Source: Chloroflexota bacterium
Lineage (GTDB): Bacteria; Chloroflexota; Dehalococcoidia; Lucifugimonadales; Lucifugimonadaceae
Assembly: GCA_018650845.1 (NCBI GenBank)
Contig: JABIFF010000018.1
Span: 1-64,000 of the forward strand
Length of the DNA: 64,000 nucleotides
Direction of reading: 5' to 3'
In this document: positions 1-8,349 of the stretch, piece by piece
Position numbering within the stretch: the stretch's first letter is position 1
Layout: each line of letters begins with the position of its first letter
The notes under the pieces: model-generated
Told to the model about the DNA's origin: nothing
Databases searched by the model: none
The model's input: only the letters and a program-made list of their open reading frames with translations
Translations under genes and position numbers: made by a program

Positions 1-98
1 TGGCGGGAGTGCAAGGGAGTCGAACCCTCCGCGCACGCCGAAGGACGCACGCCAGCGGAGTTGAAGTCCGTGAGGCCCACCGGGACCCATCCACTCCC
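1..98 (-). tRNA. selC: tRNA-Sec (anticodon UCA)
   Basis: Read on the minus strand this is a 98-base class II tRNA ending in an encoded CCA at position 1. The acceptor starts GGGAGTG and pairs with CACTCCC. The anticodon loop is CTTCAAC, giving UCA, which reads UGA. There is a 6-bp D stem, a 7-bp long variable arm (GCGTGCG with CGTGCGC, two wobbles) and a T loop TTCGACT. The long extra arm, extended D stem and UCA anticodon are the hallmarks of tRNA-Sec. The eighth acceptor pair, expected in bacterial tRNA-Sec, would be a G-G mismatch here. It implies that SelA, SelB and SelD are encoded elsewhere in this genome. A UGA-containing gene at 18142-18777 is a plausible client. Confidence 0.93.
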
Positions 99-195
99 CC
101 ACTGATTTGTTGCCGTTGGAACGGGAACTCAGCAAGATTACCGCGAGTTTGCGGGAATCTGTGCTCAAACAAGCCAAATTTCTAGCAGTTGAACA

Positions 196-223
196 TGATT
201 CTGAATCTAGTTCAGAATGACAT
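196..223. repeat. Palindromic repeat, copy A
   Basis: Arms ATTCTGAA (198-205) and TTCAGAAT (211-218) form a perfect 8-bp stem around a 5-base loop, followed by GACA. It is identical over about 29 bases to copy C near 61222-61250 and related to copies at 43765, 44098 and 61121. The rest of the stretch 99-263 between the tRNA and the terminator holds no gene I can support. Confidence 0.8.
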
Positions 224-263
224 TCGTTCTGCACGCATTCGCCTATCCTCCCAAACAACGAAC

Positions 264-305
264 AAAAAAAGACCCCGTCAGCGTAAATCTGGCGGGGTCT
301 TTTTC
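264..305 (-). terminator. Rho-independent terminator of the thioredoxin gene
   Basis: Stem GACCCCGTCA (271-280) pairs with TGGCGGGGTC (290-299) with one G-T pair. It is flanked by A7 on the left and T5 on the right, so it can work in both directions. It lies 15 bases past the thioredoxin stop codon. Confidence 0.9.
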
Positions 306-319
306 TTTTCAGAAATCTC

Positions 320-649
320 TTAGACAGTCATTGCGTCTTCGAGTCGTGCCTGCAACACGCTCTTTGGAACAGCTCCAACTACCTGACCAACTGGGGCTCC
401 ACCCTTGAAGATCAACAGAGTAGGAATGCTGCGCACGCCGTACTTAGCTGAAGTCTGCGGGTTGAAGTCGACGTTCAACTTTACAAACTTAGCCTTGCCG
501 TCGTACTCACCGGCCAATTCTTCAACAACCGGAGCGATCATTTTGCAGGGACCGCACCATTCTGCCCAAAAATCGACAAGTACTGGAATATCTGAGTCGA
601 TAACTTCGGCCGTGAATTCGGCGTCGTTTACATCCTGCGGTTTTGCCAT
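320..649 (-). CDS. trxA: Thioredoxin
   Basis: A 109-residue single-domain thioredoxin, the usual family length. The redox motif WCGPC sits at residues 31-35 after the buried Asp26, and the cis-proline loop SIPTLLIF follows in the second half. It would act in the cytoplasm as a general disulfide reductant for targets such as peroxiredoxins and ribonucleotide reductase. It is the last gene on the minus strand before a strong terminator and follows the NADH-dehydrogenase-like module after a 152-base gap, so it probably has its own promoter. The reductase that recharges it is not in the window. Identification is secure; the choice of trxA among possible paralogues is by convention. Confidence 0.95.
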   Translation of the reverse strand: MAKPQDVNDAEFTAEVIDSDIPVLVDFWAEWCGPCKMIAPVVEELAGEYDGKAKFVKLNVDFNPQTSAKYGVRSIPTLLIFKGGAPVGQVVGAVPKSVLQARLEDAMTV

Positions 650-801
650 TTACTTTCGTCCCTTTAGCGATTGTTCACTCTACAACCAGCACATCATAGC
701 CGATTGAGAAAGCTGCTTTCGTGGCAGCCTTCGAGATATTAGATACAGGTTGTTGCAAAAAGGATGCAACGAATCTGCATTATGCACACAATTTTGCGGC
801 T

Positions 802-3483
802 TTAGTCGGCCGCTGCGCCAGCTTCTTGCTCAACTGGTGCAGATTCTAGTGTAACCGTTGAATACCCCAAACCTGGCATCTGAGGCGTCCAATCTGGAAC
901 GTCCAACTCATGCATTTTGGTTGCCAACTCACCAAACAAAGTCGTAGCGCCCACGAGTCCCACCTGAGGAGATTCAAATACAGCCTTACCGCGTGCAAGC
1001 ACATGGCCATCATCAGTTTTGACCTGAATGATGTCGCCCTCGTTTAGTCCAGCTGATTTTGCGTCATCAGGGTGAACCTGAACGAACTGCTCACGGTCGA
1101 CATAGTTCATGTCGGCCGGTTTTCGGACAATTACATCACGTTCTGGCTGGCTAAGAACACGCCCCGGAGCGAACTTCAACGATGTGCTTTCGGTCGAATT
1201 TGCCAGTTCGTCGTAGCTCAAAGCTACAACAGTTACTTTCGAACCTTCATCCGAGAACAAAATCGAGGAATCAACCGGCCACTGAACACCGCCCGACTGT
1301 AGTCGTTCGTAGTTCAATCCACTGTAGTTAGATACTTCCTGTGCAATTTCGGTGAACACATCTGAAGAAGTTGCGTAGTCGAAGCCAGAGCCGCCCATTG
1401 CATTGGCAATAGCAGCCACGGTTTCCCAGCCAGTCTTTTCTTCGTGCTTAGGTTCAGCAGTTACACGAAGCAACTGCACTCGACGCTCAACGTTTGTGAC
1501 AGTCGAGTTCTGCTCAGCATAAGTAGCGGCCGGCAGAACAACATCAGCGTGATGAGTGATTTCAGAATCAAGCGCAGCTGATACGACCAAGAAGTCGAGC
1601 TTCTCAAGCGCTGACGGCAGCGTCTGCAGATTCGGGGAGTAACCCGAAACACCGTCGGCCATGACCAACGCCGCTTTCACGTCGCCAGAAGACATACCGG
1701 CGATCATCGCTGCGATATCCCGACCGTTCTCACCGGGAGTAGCTCCCATGTCTCGGGCACCAAGTGTGTTTGCACCCTGGTACAGCGGGAATATTCCGCC
1801 AGATGCTTTTCCGATGTTGCCTGTAATTGCAGCAAGATCGACAGATGCATCGACAACCTGTGCGGCAGCGCTAGCGCTTAGGCCATCGTCACCTAGCAAT
1901 ATTGCTCCGGCATCGCTTTCTGCAAATATTCGGGCTGCTCGTCGAATCTGGGAGTCTTCGATACCGGTGTCTCGTGAAACCTTCGCAAGATCAAATGTCC
2001 AGAGCGACTGTTTCAGTTCTTCAGCCTGATCAAGACGTGAACCAACGAATTCTTTGTCTTCAAGAGCTTCGTCGAGAATAACTCGGCTGATTCCAGCAAT
2101 CAGAAGAGCTTCAGAACCCGGCTTTGGTCGAAGCCATTCTGTGGCGTATCGAGTCAGCTCAGTTTCTCGTGAATCGATCACTACAAGCTTGGCGCCTTCT
2201 CGAACGGCCTTCTTGGCAGGAACTGCAAGAACGTTCTGTTCCTCAGTCGGGTTACCGGCAACAACGAGCAGGCTCTTCGAGTTCTCAAGATCCCAAATTG
2301 GGTTCGTTGCAGCTCCAGCGCCTAAGCGCTGTTCCAAGCGAGACAACATTGCGTTGTCGAAGTTCAGCGCTGAATCAACGTTCGCTGTTTTCAGTACTGA
2401 TTTTGCAAATTTGGCTGCCACGTACTGATCTTCGTTAGATCCACGTGGCGATGTAATAACTGCAAGTTCTTCAGCTGCACGACCACCAAGACCTGCCTTG
2501 ATCTTCTCAAGCACTTCGTCCCAGCTTGCCTTGCGAAGAATTCCACCCTCACGGATGTAAGGTCGCTTCAAGCGAGAAGTGTCGTTCGTGTACTCATATC
2601 CGAACTTGCCTGTCATGCAGGCCTGTCCGTTGTTAGCAGCTCCGGCAAGGTCAGCCTTGAACCGAACTACTTTGCCGAAATTGTTCACTTCAGCAATCAT
2701 CTGACAACCGACAGGACAGTTCGTGCAGACAGTTGCTACTTCGCTGACAGCCTTCTCCCACTTGTAGTTACGCTCGGTAAGCGAACCGGTTGGGCAAACA
2801 TCGACACATGCTCCACAGAATTCGCATCCTGATTCAAGCAACGATGTGCCATGAGCTGTTCCAACAAGAGCCACACCTGAACGTGATGTCAGAGTGAGTG
2901 CAGTGTCGAAACGTACTTCGTCACAAACACGCACACAACGTGAGCAGACGATACACAGGTTGTAGTCACGATCGTAGAACGGATCATCCGAGTGGATCGG
3001 CAGATCGCGGCGGTGATAGTTCAAAGGTGTACGAAGGTCGAGTTCAACCGCACGTACCGTGTCTTTGAGCTCACATCGCTCGTTCTTAGGGCAAATAGTG
3101 CAACGGTCGGTAACCGTCACGTGTCGCTGACAAATATCTTGCGGACCACAAAGTTCGATTCTGTGGCAAGTAAGACAACCGTGTGGGTGCTCACTCATTA
3201 GGAGTTCGACTACGTTTCGTCGAAGTCCCTGAACCTCTTCGCTGTTCGTGGTTACTTCGGCTTCAGGCATCGGAGGAGTGGTGCAAGAAGCGACCATCAT
3301 CTTCCGACCGTTCGCTTCAACTTCAACCATGCAAGCCCGACACGAGCCTTGAGGCTTCATCTTCGGGTAGTAGCAAAGGTACGGGATGTAAATATCCTGA
3401 TCCATTGCTGCCTGCAGAATCGTCTGGCCACGTTTTGCGACTACGTCGCGACCATCGATCTTGAAGGGGGTTCCATCGGCCAT
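802..3483 (-). CDS. nuoG: NuoG/FdhA-like iron-sulfur subunit of an NADH-linked oxidoreductase
   Basis: 893 residues. The N-terminal 2Fe-2S ferredoxin domain has C37, C48, C51 and C67. A His-Cys 4Fe-4S motif follows (H99, C103, C106, C112), then an extra CTICPKNERC segment, two ferredoxin-type 4Fe-4S motifs (CIVCSRCVRVC and CEFCGACVDVC), and a molybdopterin-oxidoreductase-like domain opening with CTNCPVGC. Where formate dehydrogenases carry the Sec or Cys metal ligand followed by His, this protein reads LNFDNAMLSRL, so formate oxidation is unlikely. Complex I NuoG-type electron transfer fits better. The gene is third in a nuoE-nuoF-nuoG order with gaps of 44 and 48 bases, consistent with one operon. 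The rest of complex I is not in the window. The electron acceptor is inferred, not seen. Confidence 0.85.
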   Translation of the reverse strand: MADGTPFKIDGRDVVAKRGQTILQAAMDQDIYIPYLCYYPKMKPQGSCRACMVEVEANGRKMMVASCTTPPMPEAEVTTNSEEVQGLRRNVVELLMSEHPHGCLTCHRIELCGPQDICQRHVTVTDRCTICPKNERCELKDTVRAVELDLRTPLNYHRRDLPIHSDDPFYDRDYNLCIVCSRCVRVCDEVRFDTALTLTSRSGVALVGTAHGTSLLESGCEFCGACVDVCPTGSLTERNYKWEKAVSEVATVCTNCPVGCQMIAEVNNFGKVVRFKADLAGAANNGQACMTGKFGYEYTNDTSRLKRPYIREGGILRKASWDEVLEKIKAGLGGRAAEELAVITSPRGSNEDQYVAAKFAKSVLKTANVDSALNFDNAMLSRLEQRLGAGAATNPIWDLENSKSLLVVAGNPTEEQNVLAVPAKKAVREGAKLVVIDSRETELTRYATEWLRPKPGSEALLIAGISRVILDEALEDKEFVGSRLDQAEELKQSLWTFDLAKVSRDTGIEDSQIRRAARIFAESDAGAILLGDDGLSASAAAQVVDASVDLAAITGNIGKASGGIFPLYQGANTLGARDMGATPGENGRDIAAMIAGMSSGDVKAALVMADGVSGYSPNLQTLPSALEKLDFLVVSAALDSEITHHADVVLPAATYAEQNSTVTNVERRVQLLRVTAEPKHEEKTGWETVAAIANAMGGSGFDYATSSDVFTEIAQEVSNYSGLNYERLQSGGVQWPVDSSILFSDEGSKVTVVALSYDELANSTESTSLKFAPGRVLSQPERDVIVRKPADMNYVDREQFVQVHPDDAKSAGLNEGDIIQVKTDDGHVLARGKAVFESPQVGLVGATTLFGELATKMHELDVPDWTPQMPGLGYSTVTLESAPVEQEAGAAAD

Positions 3484-3531
3484 GCAAAAATCTCCGAACG
3501 TGTGGGCGTCTCTCGACGCCCCAAAAAGAAG

Positions 3532-5253
3532 CTAAGGACGAGTACGAGTAGGAAGAATCATCGTGCCATCACCGAAGACGCCACCGGGGGCAATTTCTCC
3601 AGCTAAGCAAGATTTGATCTCATCTCCAAAGTACTTCAGAGCAGATGCGATCGGGTTGAATCCAAGCTGACCGTGTCCGCAAAGCGAACCAGCCTTCATG
3701 CTTGTGCCAACTCGTTCAAGTAGAGCGAGATCGGCTGATTTGGCTTTGTTCTGGCACATACGGTCCAGAATCTCGAGCATATGAGTGTTACCAAGTCGGC
3801 AAGGGAAGCATTTTCCACAAGATTCGAATTGGTTGAATGCAATAAGTGATCGAAGTAGGTCGACAACGTTAACCGTTTCGTTTCCTACGATGATTCCACC
3901 GGAACCAATAGATGCTCCAGCTGCCGACATAGCGTCGAAGTCGATCATGGTGTCGAACGCATCTTCACCTAGTAGACCGTTGAGAGGCCCACCAGCCTGA
4001 AGAACCTTGATTCGTTCACCAACAGAAACACCACCACCGACTTTTTCGAGCACTTCTCGAATAGTCATACCCATCGGCACTTCGTACATGCCTGGGTAGG
4101 TGATGTGACCTGAAAGGCAAACAATCGCTGTGCCGGACGTGGTTTCCGTTCCGATGCTCTTGAACCAATCAGATCCGTTGCGAACGATTTCAGGAACGTA
4201 AGCGAGTGTCTTTACGTTGTTGATATTTGTTGGCTTTTGCCAAAGACCAGCTGCAGCCGGGAATGGAGGCTTGAATCGAGGGGTCGATCGTTTACCTTCA
4301 ATCGCTTCCATGAGAGCAGTTTCTTCACCAGCGACATATGAGTCACCAGTGAGGGAAACTTCCATGTCGAACGAGAAGTCGGTGCCGAGAATGTTTTTAC
4401 CGAGTAGCCCAGCTTCATAAGCTGCTGCAATTGCCTTGCGAGCCGACTCGATCGGCAACTCGTGACCGGTACGAATAAAAATGTACCCGTGAGTAGAACG
4501 AGTGGCGTAACCGTTAATGATCAGCCCTTCAACGAGTGTGTGAGGATCGTTCTCGATGATCCCCTTATCGTTGAATGCGCCGGGGTCGCCCTCTTCACAG
4601 TTACAAAGAACATATTTCACCGGAGCGTCTGAAGGAGCTAAGAAACTCCATTTCACACCAGCCGGGAACGCTGCACCACCGCGACCACGAAGACCAGCGG
4701 CCTTCACTTCATCGACGATCTCAGCAGGAGTCATTTCTGTCAGCGCACGGTTAAGGGCTGTGTATCCACCGTTTGCAACGTACTGAAGTAGATCGTGCGG
4801 GTCAGTGTCACCAAAGTTTCGAGTAGCAATCCGCTGTTGAAGCGAAACCATTGGCATGCTCTGGAGCTCAGGCAGGTTGCCCACGCCAGTTCCATCGCCA
4901 CCTGAGTATGCAAATGCACGTTCGGTAAGAGGTTTGCCCTCTTTCACATGCTGCTCGACAATCGCCTTGGCTTCTTCTGGTTCTACGTTTCCGTAGTAAA
5001 CACGTGCGCCGTTCGGCATGAGAATGTCGACCTGAGGTTCGAGGTACATCAAACCCATAGCGCTAACCATAGATACGTTAGCGTTTACACCGGTCGATTC
5101 AACAGAGCTCTTGAAAGCCTCCAGTACGGCGTCGGCACCGGCGGCTTGGCCTGACGTACCACCGCCAACACGGATCCAAGCGCTTTCACCTTCAGTTAGC
5201 TCGCTCCAGCGTTTTGCTGCGCGTGCTTGAAGATCTTCGAACGGCGTTGACAT
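3532..5253 (-). CDS. nuoF: NADH-binding NuoF-type subunit with degenerate thioredoxin-like N-domain
   Basis: 573 residues, longer than the roughly 430-residue complex I NuoF and close to HydB/HoxF/FdsB-type subunits. From about residue 150 it shows the FMN/NADH-binding domain (GLRGRGGAAFPAG and the NCEEGDPG motif). Near the C terminus is the 4Fe-4S motif SCGKCFPCRLGN with the fourth Cys in SLCGHGQLG. The first 120 residues resemble the thioredoxin-like 2Fe-2S domain (IRVGGGTSGQAAGAD, VSAMGLMYLEP), but the Cys positions are Gly, Ala or Met, so no cluster should bind there. It would oxidise NADH and pass electrons to the NuoE and NuoG partners encoded on either side. Confidence 0.88.
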   Translation of the reverse strand: MSTPFEDLQARAAKRWSELTEGESAWIRVGGGTSGQAAGADAVLEAFKSSVESTGVNANVSMVSAMGLMYLEPQVDILMPNGARVYYGNVEPEEAKAIVEQHVKEGKPLTERAFAYSGGDGTGVGNLPELQSMPMVSLQQRIATRNFGDTDPHDLLQYVANGGYTALNRALTEMTPAEIVDEVKAAGLRGRGGAAFPAGVKWSFLAPSDAPVKYVLCNCEEGDPGAFNDKGIIENDPHTLVEGLIINGYATRSTHGYIFIRTGHELPIESARKAIAAAYEAGLLGKNILGTDFSFDMEVSLTGDSYVAGEETALMEAIEGKRSTPRFKPPFPAAAGLWQKPTNINNVKTLAYVPEIVRNGSDWFKSIGTETTSGTAIVCLSGHITYPGMYEVPMGMTIREVLEKVGGGVSVGERIKVLQAGGPLNGLLGEDAFDTMIDFDAMSAAGASIGSGGIIVGNETVNVVDLLRSLIAFNQFESCGKCFPCRLGNTHMLEILDRMCQNKAKSADLALLERVGTSMKAGSLCGHGQLGFNPIASALKYFGDEIKSCLAGEIAPGGVFGDGTMILPTRTRP

Positions 5254-5297
5254 CGGGTATCTGGTCCTCTGGTGTTCCTGATCGACTATCGAATCGA

Positions 5298-5792
5298 CTA
5301 GCTGCTTTGACCACGAAGTTCACGTGCGATTTTCGCAGCTGACTCCGGTGTCTGTTTACCGATTAGATGGTGGTTGATCGCAATCACCGGACCCTGAGCG
5401 CATGCGCCTAGGCAGGTGTTGTACTTCAAAGTCACTTTGCCATCAGGGCTTTCACCCTCTTCTTTGATCTCGAGTGCTGCATGCACTGAATCGAGGATTT
5501 GCTGTGCTCCAACAAGGTGACACGAAGGTCCCCAACAGACGTCGAGCGTCTTGTCGCCGGGTTTTGTGAACCGGAAGTTCGTGTAGAACGATGCAACGCT
5601 CCACACTTCGTTGATGGTGGAACCGCAGAACGTAGCCGTTTCTTTAATGGCTTCGTCTGGAAGGTAATGAATAGAATCCTGCACCGCTATAAGCGATGAA
5701 AGGACTGTGATCGTAGGCTGTGCCTGAGCATTCAGCACTTGCCTGATCTGTTCGCGTAATTTCGAGCTCTGCTCTGTCTCAGCAGTAGTCAA
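5298..5792 (-). CDS. nuoE: NADH dehydrogenase 24 kDa-type 2Fe-2S subunit
   Basis: A 164-residue thioredoxin-fold protein with the NuoE cluster ligands CWGPSC and CLGAC, four cysteines in the usual C-x4-C and C-x3-C pairs. The N-terminal helical part (SSLIAVQDSIHYLPDEAI) matches the family. It is the first gene of the three-gene module and likely the promoter-proximal one; the 104 bases upstream separate it from the RraA-like gene on the same strand. It forms the peripheral NADH-oxidising arm with the next two products. Length and motifs are ordinary. Confidence 0.92.
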   Translation of the reverse strand: MTTAETEQSSKLREQIRQVLNAQAQPTITVLSSLIAVQDSIHYLPDEAIKETATFCGSTINEVWSVASFYTNFRFTKPGDKTLDVCWGPSCHLVGAQQILDSVHAALEIKEEGESPDGKVTLKYNTCLGACAQGPVIAINHHLIGKQTPESAAKIARELRGQSS

Positions 5793-5896
5793 CTTAACCT
5801 CAACGAAAAAGGGGAATATTCGACTTCGAGAATCGAATCACAATCCTAGCAGAGCCCAATTGGCCAGACAACGAAAAAGTTGTGAATATTTCAGAC

Positions 5897-6547
5897 TTAG
5901 AATAGTCGGTACTTTTTATACGCTTCTTGCGGGTCCATACCGTTCAATATCATCGTGCGGAGCTCGCTTTCAGTCGACATGATTTCCTCAGTCTTATCGA
6001 GAACTTTCTCGATCATCGACTGGGGAATCACCACAACGCCATCGATATCGGCCAAAATCCAGTCTCCCGTCGTTATCTCGACATCGCCAATGACGATTGG
6101 TTCAGCCATCGATTCGACAGCCCACTTCCCTACTACGTCTTTAGGCGTGTAGTACCGGAAATACACTGGCCATCCGAGTTTCTTGATGAAATCGGAATCT
6201 CGATTTCCACCATCGACGACATACCCAAGCACGCCGCGATGATTCAGGGTTTCGGCCGAGAGCTCTCCCATGTGAGCAATCGTGGAGTCGTTTGGCTGGC
6301 AAACAAGCACTGAACCACCAGGTGCTTTACTCAGCAATCCGGTCCAGCTCATCAATGAGCCGTCGTCGGAAAGATTCTCGTCGATTCGACCGCTGCAAGT
6401 CCAAATCGGACCAGCCAGAGTCTGCGTGTCGTCTAGTGGGCGAATGTCATGCGGAAGCACGCAGTCGGGGTGCCCCATCTCTCGCATAACGTCGTAAACA
6501 GCGCCCGTGTAGCAATCGCTCAGTCGCTCTGTGATGCTCTTCGCCAA
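5897..6547 (-). CDS. RraA-family aldolase/decarboxylase (HMG/CHA aldolase-like)
   Basis: 216 residues matching the RraA/4-hydroxy-4-methyl-2-oxoglutarate aldolase family. The core motif VVDGGNRDSDF has the Arg-Asp pair that binds the substrate carboxylate and metal, and ADIDGVVVIP near residue 165 is typical. Members either cleave 4-carboxy-4-hydroxy-2-oxoacids to pyruvate products or decarboxylate oxaloacetate; some bind RNase E instead. RNase E inhibition is unlikely here because the next gene, divergently transcribed 83 bases away, is an enolase-family dehydratase. A catabolic aldolase acting on a 2-keto acid made by that neighbour is a reasonable inference. The exact substrate cannot be read from the sequence. 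Confidence 0.85.
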   Translation of the reverse strand: MAKSITERLSDCYTGAVYDVMREMGHPDCVLPHDIRPLDDTQTLAGPIWTCSGRIDENLSDDGSLMSWTGLLSKAPGGSVLVCQPNDSTIAHMGELSAETLNHRGVLGYVVDGGNRDSDFIKKLGWPVYFRYYTPKDVVGKWAVESMAEPIVIGDVEITTGDWILADIDGVVVIPQSMIEKVLDKTEEIMSTESELRTMILNGMDPQEAYKKYRLF

Positions 6548-6630
6548 CTCGAATCCCCTTCATTTCTTGGTTATGCCGCTTAGAATACGGCGATTCGATC
6601 GATTCCGTCACCAGCCAATGGAGTGTCAAC

Positions 6631-7914
6631 GTGAAGATTGCCTCAATAGAAACGATTCAGATAGAAGAATTTCCGGCAATAATCTGGGTTCAGGTGAAAA
6701 CTGATTCAGGTCATGTGGGGCTAGGCGAAACGTTCTTTGGGCCTCGAGCCGTCGCTGGCTGTGTTCACGAGATGTTCGCCCCAATGCTTATCGGCAAAGA
6801 CCCTCTAGCGATCGAGCGGCACTGGCGTGACATGTTCGATATGGCGAACGCATACGGTTATGCCGGCGCTGAGGCACGAGCAATATCAGCTATAGATATC
6901 GCTTTATGGGACATTGCGGGTCAAGTCGCAGGGCAACCGATCTACAACATGCTGGGTGGTGCCTGTCGAGACAAAGTTCGTACCTACAACACGACCGGCC
7001 AGTACGGCGACAATAAAGATATGGAGATGGCGATTGTCGATGCTGGCACGTTAGCTAAAAGCCTCGTAGACGACGGTATAACCGCCATGAAGTGGGCATT
7101 CACCGATCAGTTCGCCGATATCAACCGCGGCACTCATATCTCTAATGAGGATATGAAGCTTTTAATAAAACCTGTTGAAGATATTCGAGCCGCCGTTGGT
7201 GACCAGCTTGAAGTCGCCAATGACGGCCACGGCCGATGGAATTTGAACTCAGCCATCAAGATCGGCAAGGCAATGGATCATCTTGACATGATGTGGCAGG
7301 AAGAGCTAATTCAGCCCACCAACGTTGAAAGTCACCTACGTTTGGCTGACGAGATTGAAGCACCAATTTGCGTATCTGAACGACTAATTAGCAAGTATCA
7401 ATTCAGGGAATATCTTCGGGCTGGAGCAGCCGAAGTCGTGATGCCCGATCTTATTTGGACCGGCGGAATTACCGAAACCAAAAAGATTTGCACTATGGCG
7501 GAAGCCGAACAACGCCCTGTAGCTCCCCACGACATGACTGGCCCCGTGAACGTATTCGCTTGCGCACACATCTCGATGAACGCACCAAACGTATTCCTCA
7601 TGGAATCTTGCCGAGCTTTCTATGGAAAAGGCGGTTGGTACGAAAAGGTGCTTGAGACCAACATCAAAGTTGTCGACGGCTACATGCTCGCTCCTGAGGG
7701 TCCCGGTCTTGGTACTCGACTGCGAAGAGACGTATTCGATCGCTCGGACATAACAATCGAAGTAACCGACGAACCTGGCAACCACTTCCACTGGGGTGGT
7801 CACGAATCACCAGTCTTTGAAGTCGTGGGAGATCGCGGTGAACGTCGTGTGCAATATCGAGAATCGTGGACTGGTGTAGACCCAGATATGGTTTCTCAGC
7901 AAAAAACACGTTAA
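6631..7914 (+). CDS. Enolase-superfamily (mandelate racemase/MLE) dehydratase
   Basis: 427 residues starting at GTG. The N-terminal capping domain (about 1-125) is followed by a TIM barrel. Metal ligands appear as Asp in EVANDGHG, Glu in MWQEEL and Glu in CVSERL. The Asp of MPDLIWTGG and His of VAPHDMTGP make the expected Asp-His dyad. The barrel Lys lies in AMKWAF. Such enzymes abstract the proton next to a carboxylate and usually dehydrate sugar acids to 2-keto-3-deoxy acids. It is close in sequence to the genes at 25176 and 26432 and distinct from the five-gene array at 51008-57192. It is divergent from an RraA-type aldolase, which could act on its product. Substrate unknown. Confidence 0.92.
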   Translation: MKIASIETIQIEEFPAIIWVQVKTDSGHVGLGETFFGPRAVAGCVHEMFAPMLIGKDPLAIERHWRDMFDMANAYGYAGAEARAISAIDIALWDIAGQVAGQPIYNMLGGACRDKVRTYNTTGQYGDNKDMEMAIVDAGTLAKSLVDDGITAMKWAFTDQFADINRGTHISNEDMKLLIKPVEDIRAAVGDQLEVANDGHGRWNLNSAIKIGKAMDHLDMMWQEELIQPTNVESHLRLADEIEAPICVSERLISKYQFREYLRAGAAEVVMPDLIWTGGITETKKICTMAEAEQRPVAPHDMTGPVNVFACAHISMNAPNVFLMESCRAFYGKGGWYEKVLETNIKVVDGYMLAPEGPGLGTRLRRDVFDRSDITIEVTDEPGNHFHWGGHESPVFEVVGDRGERRVQYRESWTGVDPDMVSQQKTR

Positions 7915-7947
7915 TCTCTGTGAACGCACTAAGCTGCGAACGAGATT

Positions 7948-8343
7948 ATGAAACGATTTACAGTCACAACCGAACTCCCCGCATCGCCTCAGGTAGTTTT
8001 CAATGCGTGGCTGGATAGCGACCGGCATTCGGCGATGACGCAATCTCCAGCAACCGCTTCAACTGAAATCGCAGGAATTTTTACAGCCCACGATGGCTAC
8101 ATCAACGGAATCAATCTTGAGATTGACGATGGCCAGCGAATATTGCAGACGTGGCGAACTAGCGAATTCGATGACACTGATCCAGATTCATCGATAGAAA
8201 TCGTGCTTAAAGAAATACCGACTGGCACCCTGCTCACTTTGACTCACTGGAATATTCCAAAGGATCAAGCTGAGAGTTACCAGTCGGGATGGCAAGATCA
8301 TTACTTCGCACCGATGCTGGAATATTTCTCCAGCAACGGCTAA
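7948..8343 (+). CDS. SRPBCC-family (AHSA1-like) protein
   Basis: 131 residues with the pattern of the START/SRPBCC ligand-binding fold: an opening TTELPASPQVVFNAWLD helix-strand, a central GQRILQTWRTSEFDD strand set, and the closing helix around SGWQDHYFAPMLEYF. AHSA1-domain proteins bind small hydrophobic ligands or act as chaperone cofactors; function cannot be assigned. It starts 33 bases after the enolase gene on the same strand, so it is probably cotranscribed. It ends 7 bases from the convergent SDR gene. Family assignment is fairly secure, role unknown. Confidence 0.75.
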   Translation: MKRFTVTTELPASPQVVFNAWLDSDRHSAMTQSPATASTEIAGIFTAHDGYINGINLEIDDGQRILQTWRTSEFDDTDPDSSIEIVLKEIPTGTLLTLTHWNIPKDQAESYQSGWQDHYFAPMLEYFSSNG

Positions 8344-8349
8344 AACGGG

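Noticed and set aside
745-770. Hairpin GTTGC/GCAAC between nuoG and trxA
   Set aside because: Only 5 bp and no T run after the stem on the minus strand.
802-3483. Formate dehydrogenase selenoprotein
   Set aside because: The frame has no internal TGA and the Sec/Cys column reads NFDN.
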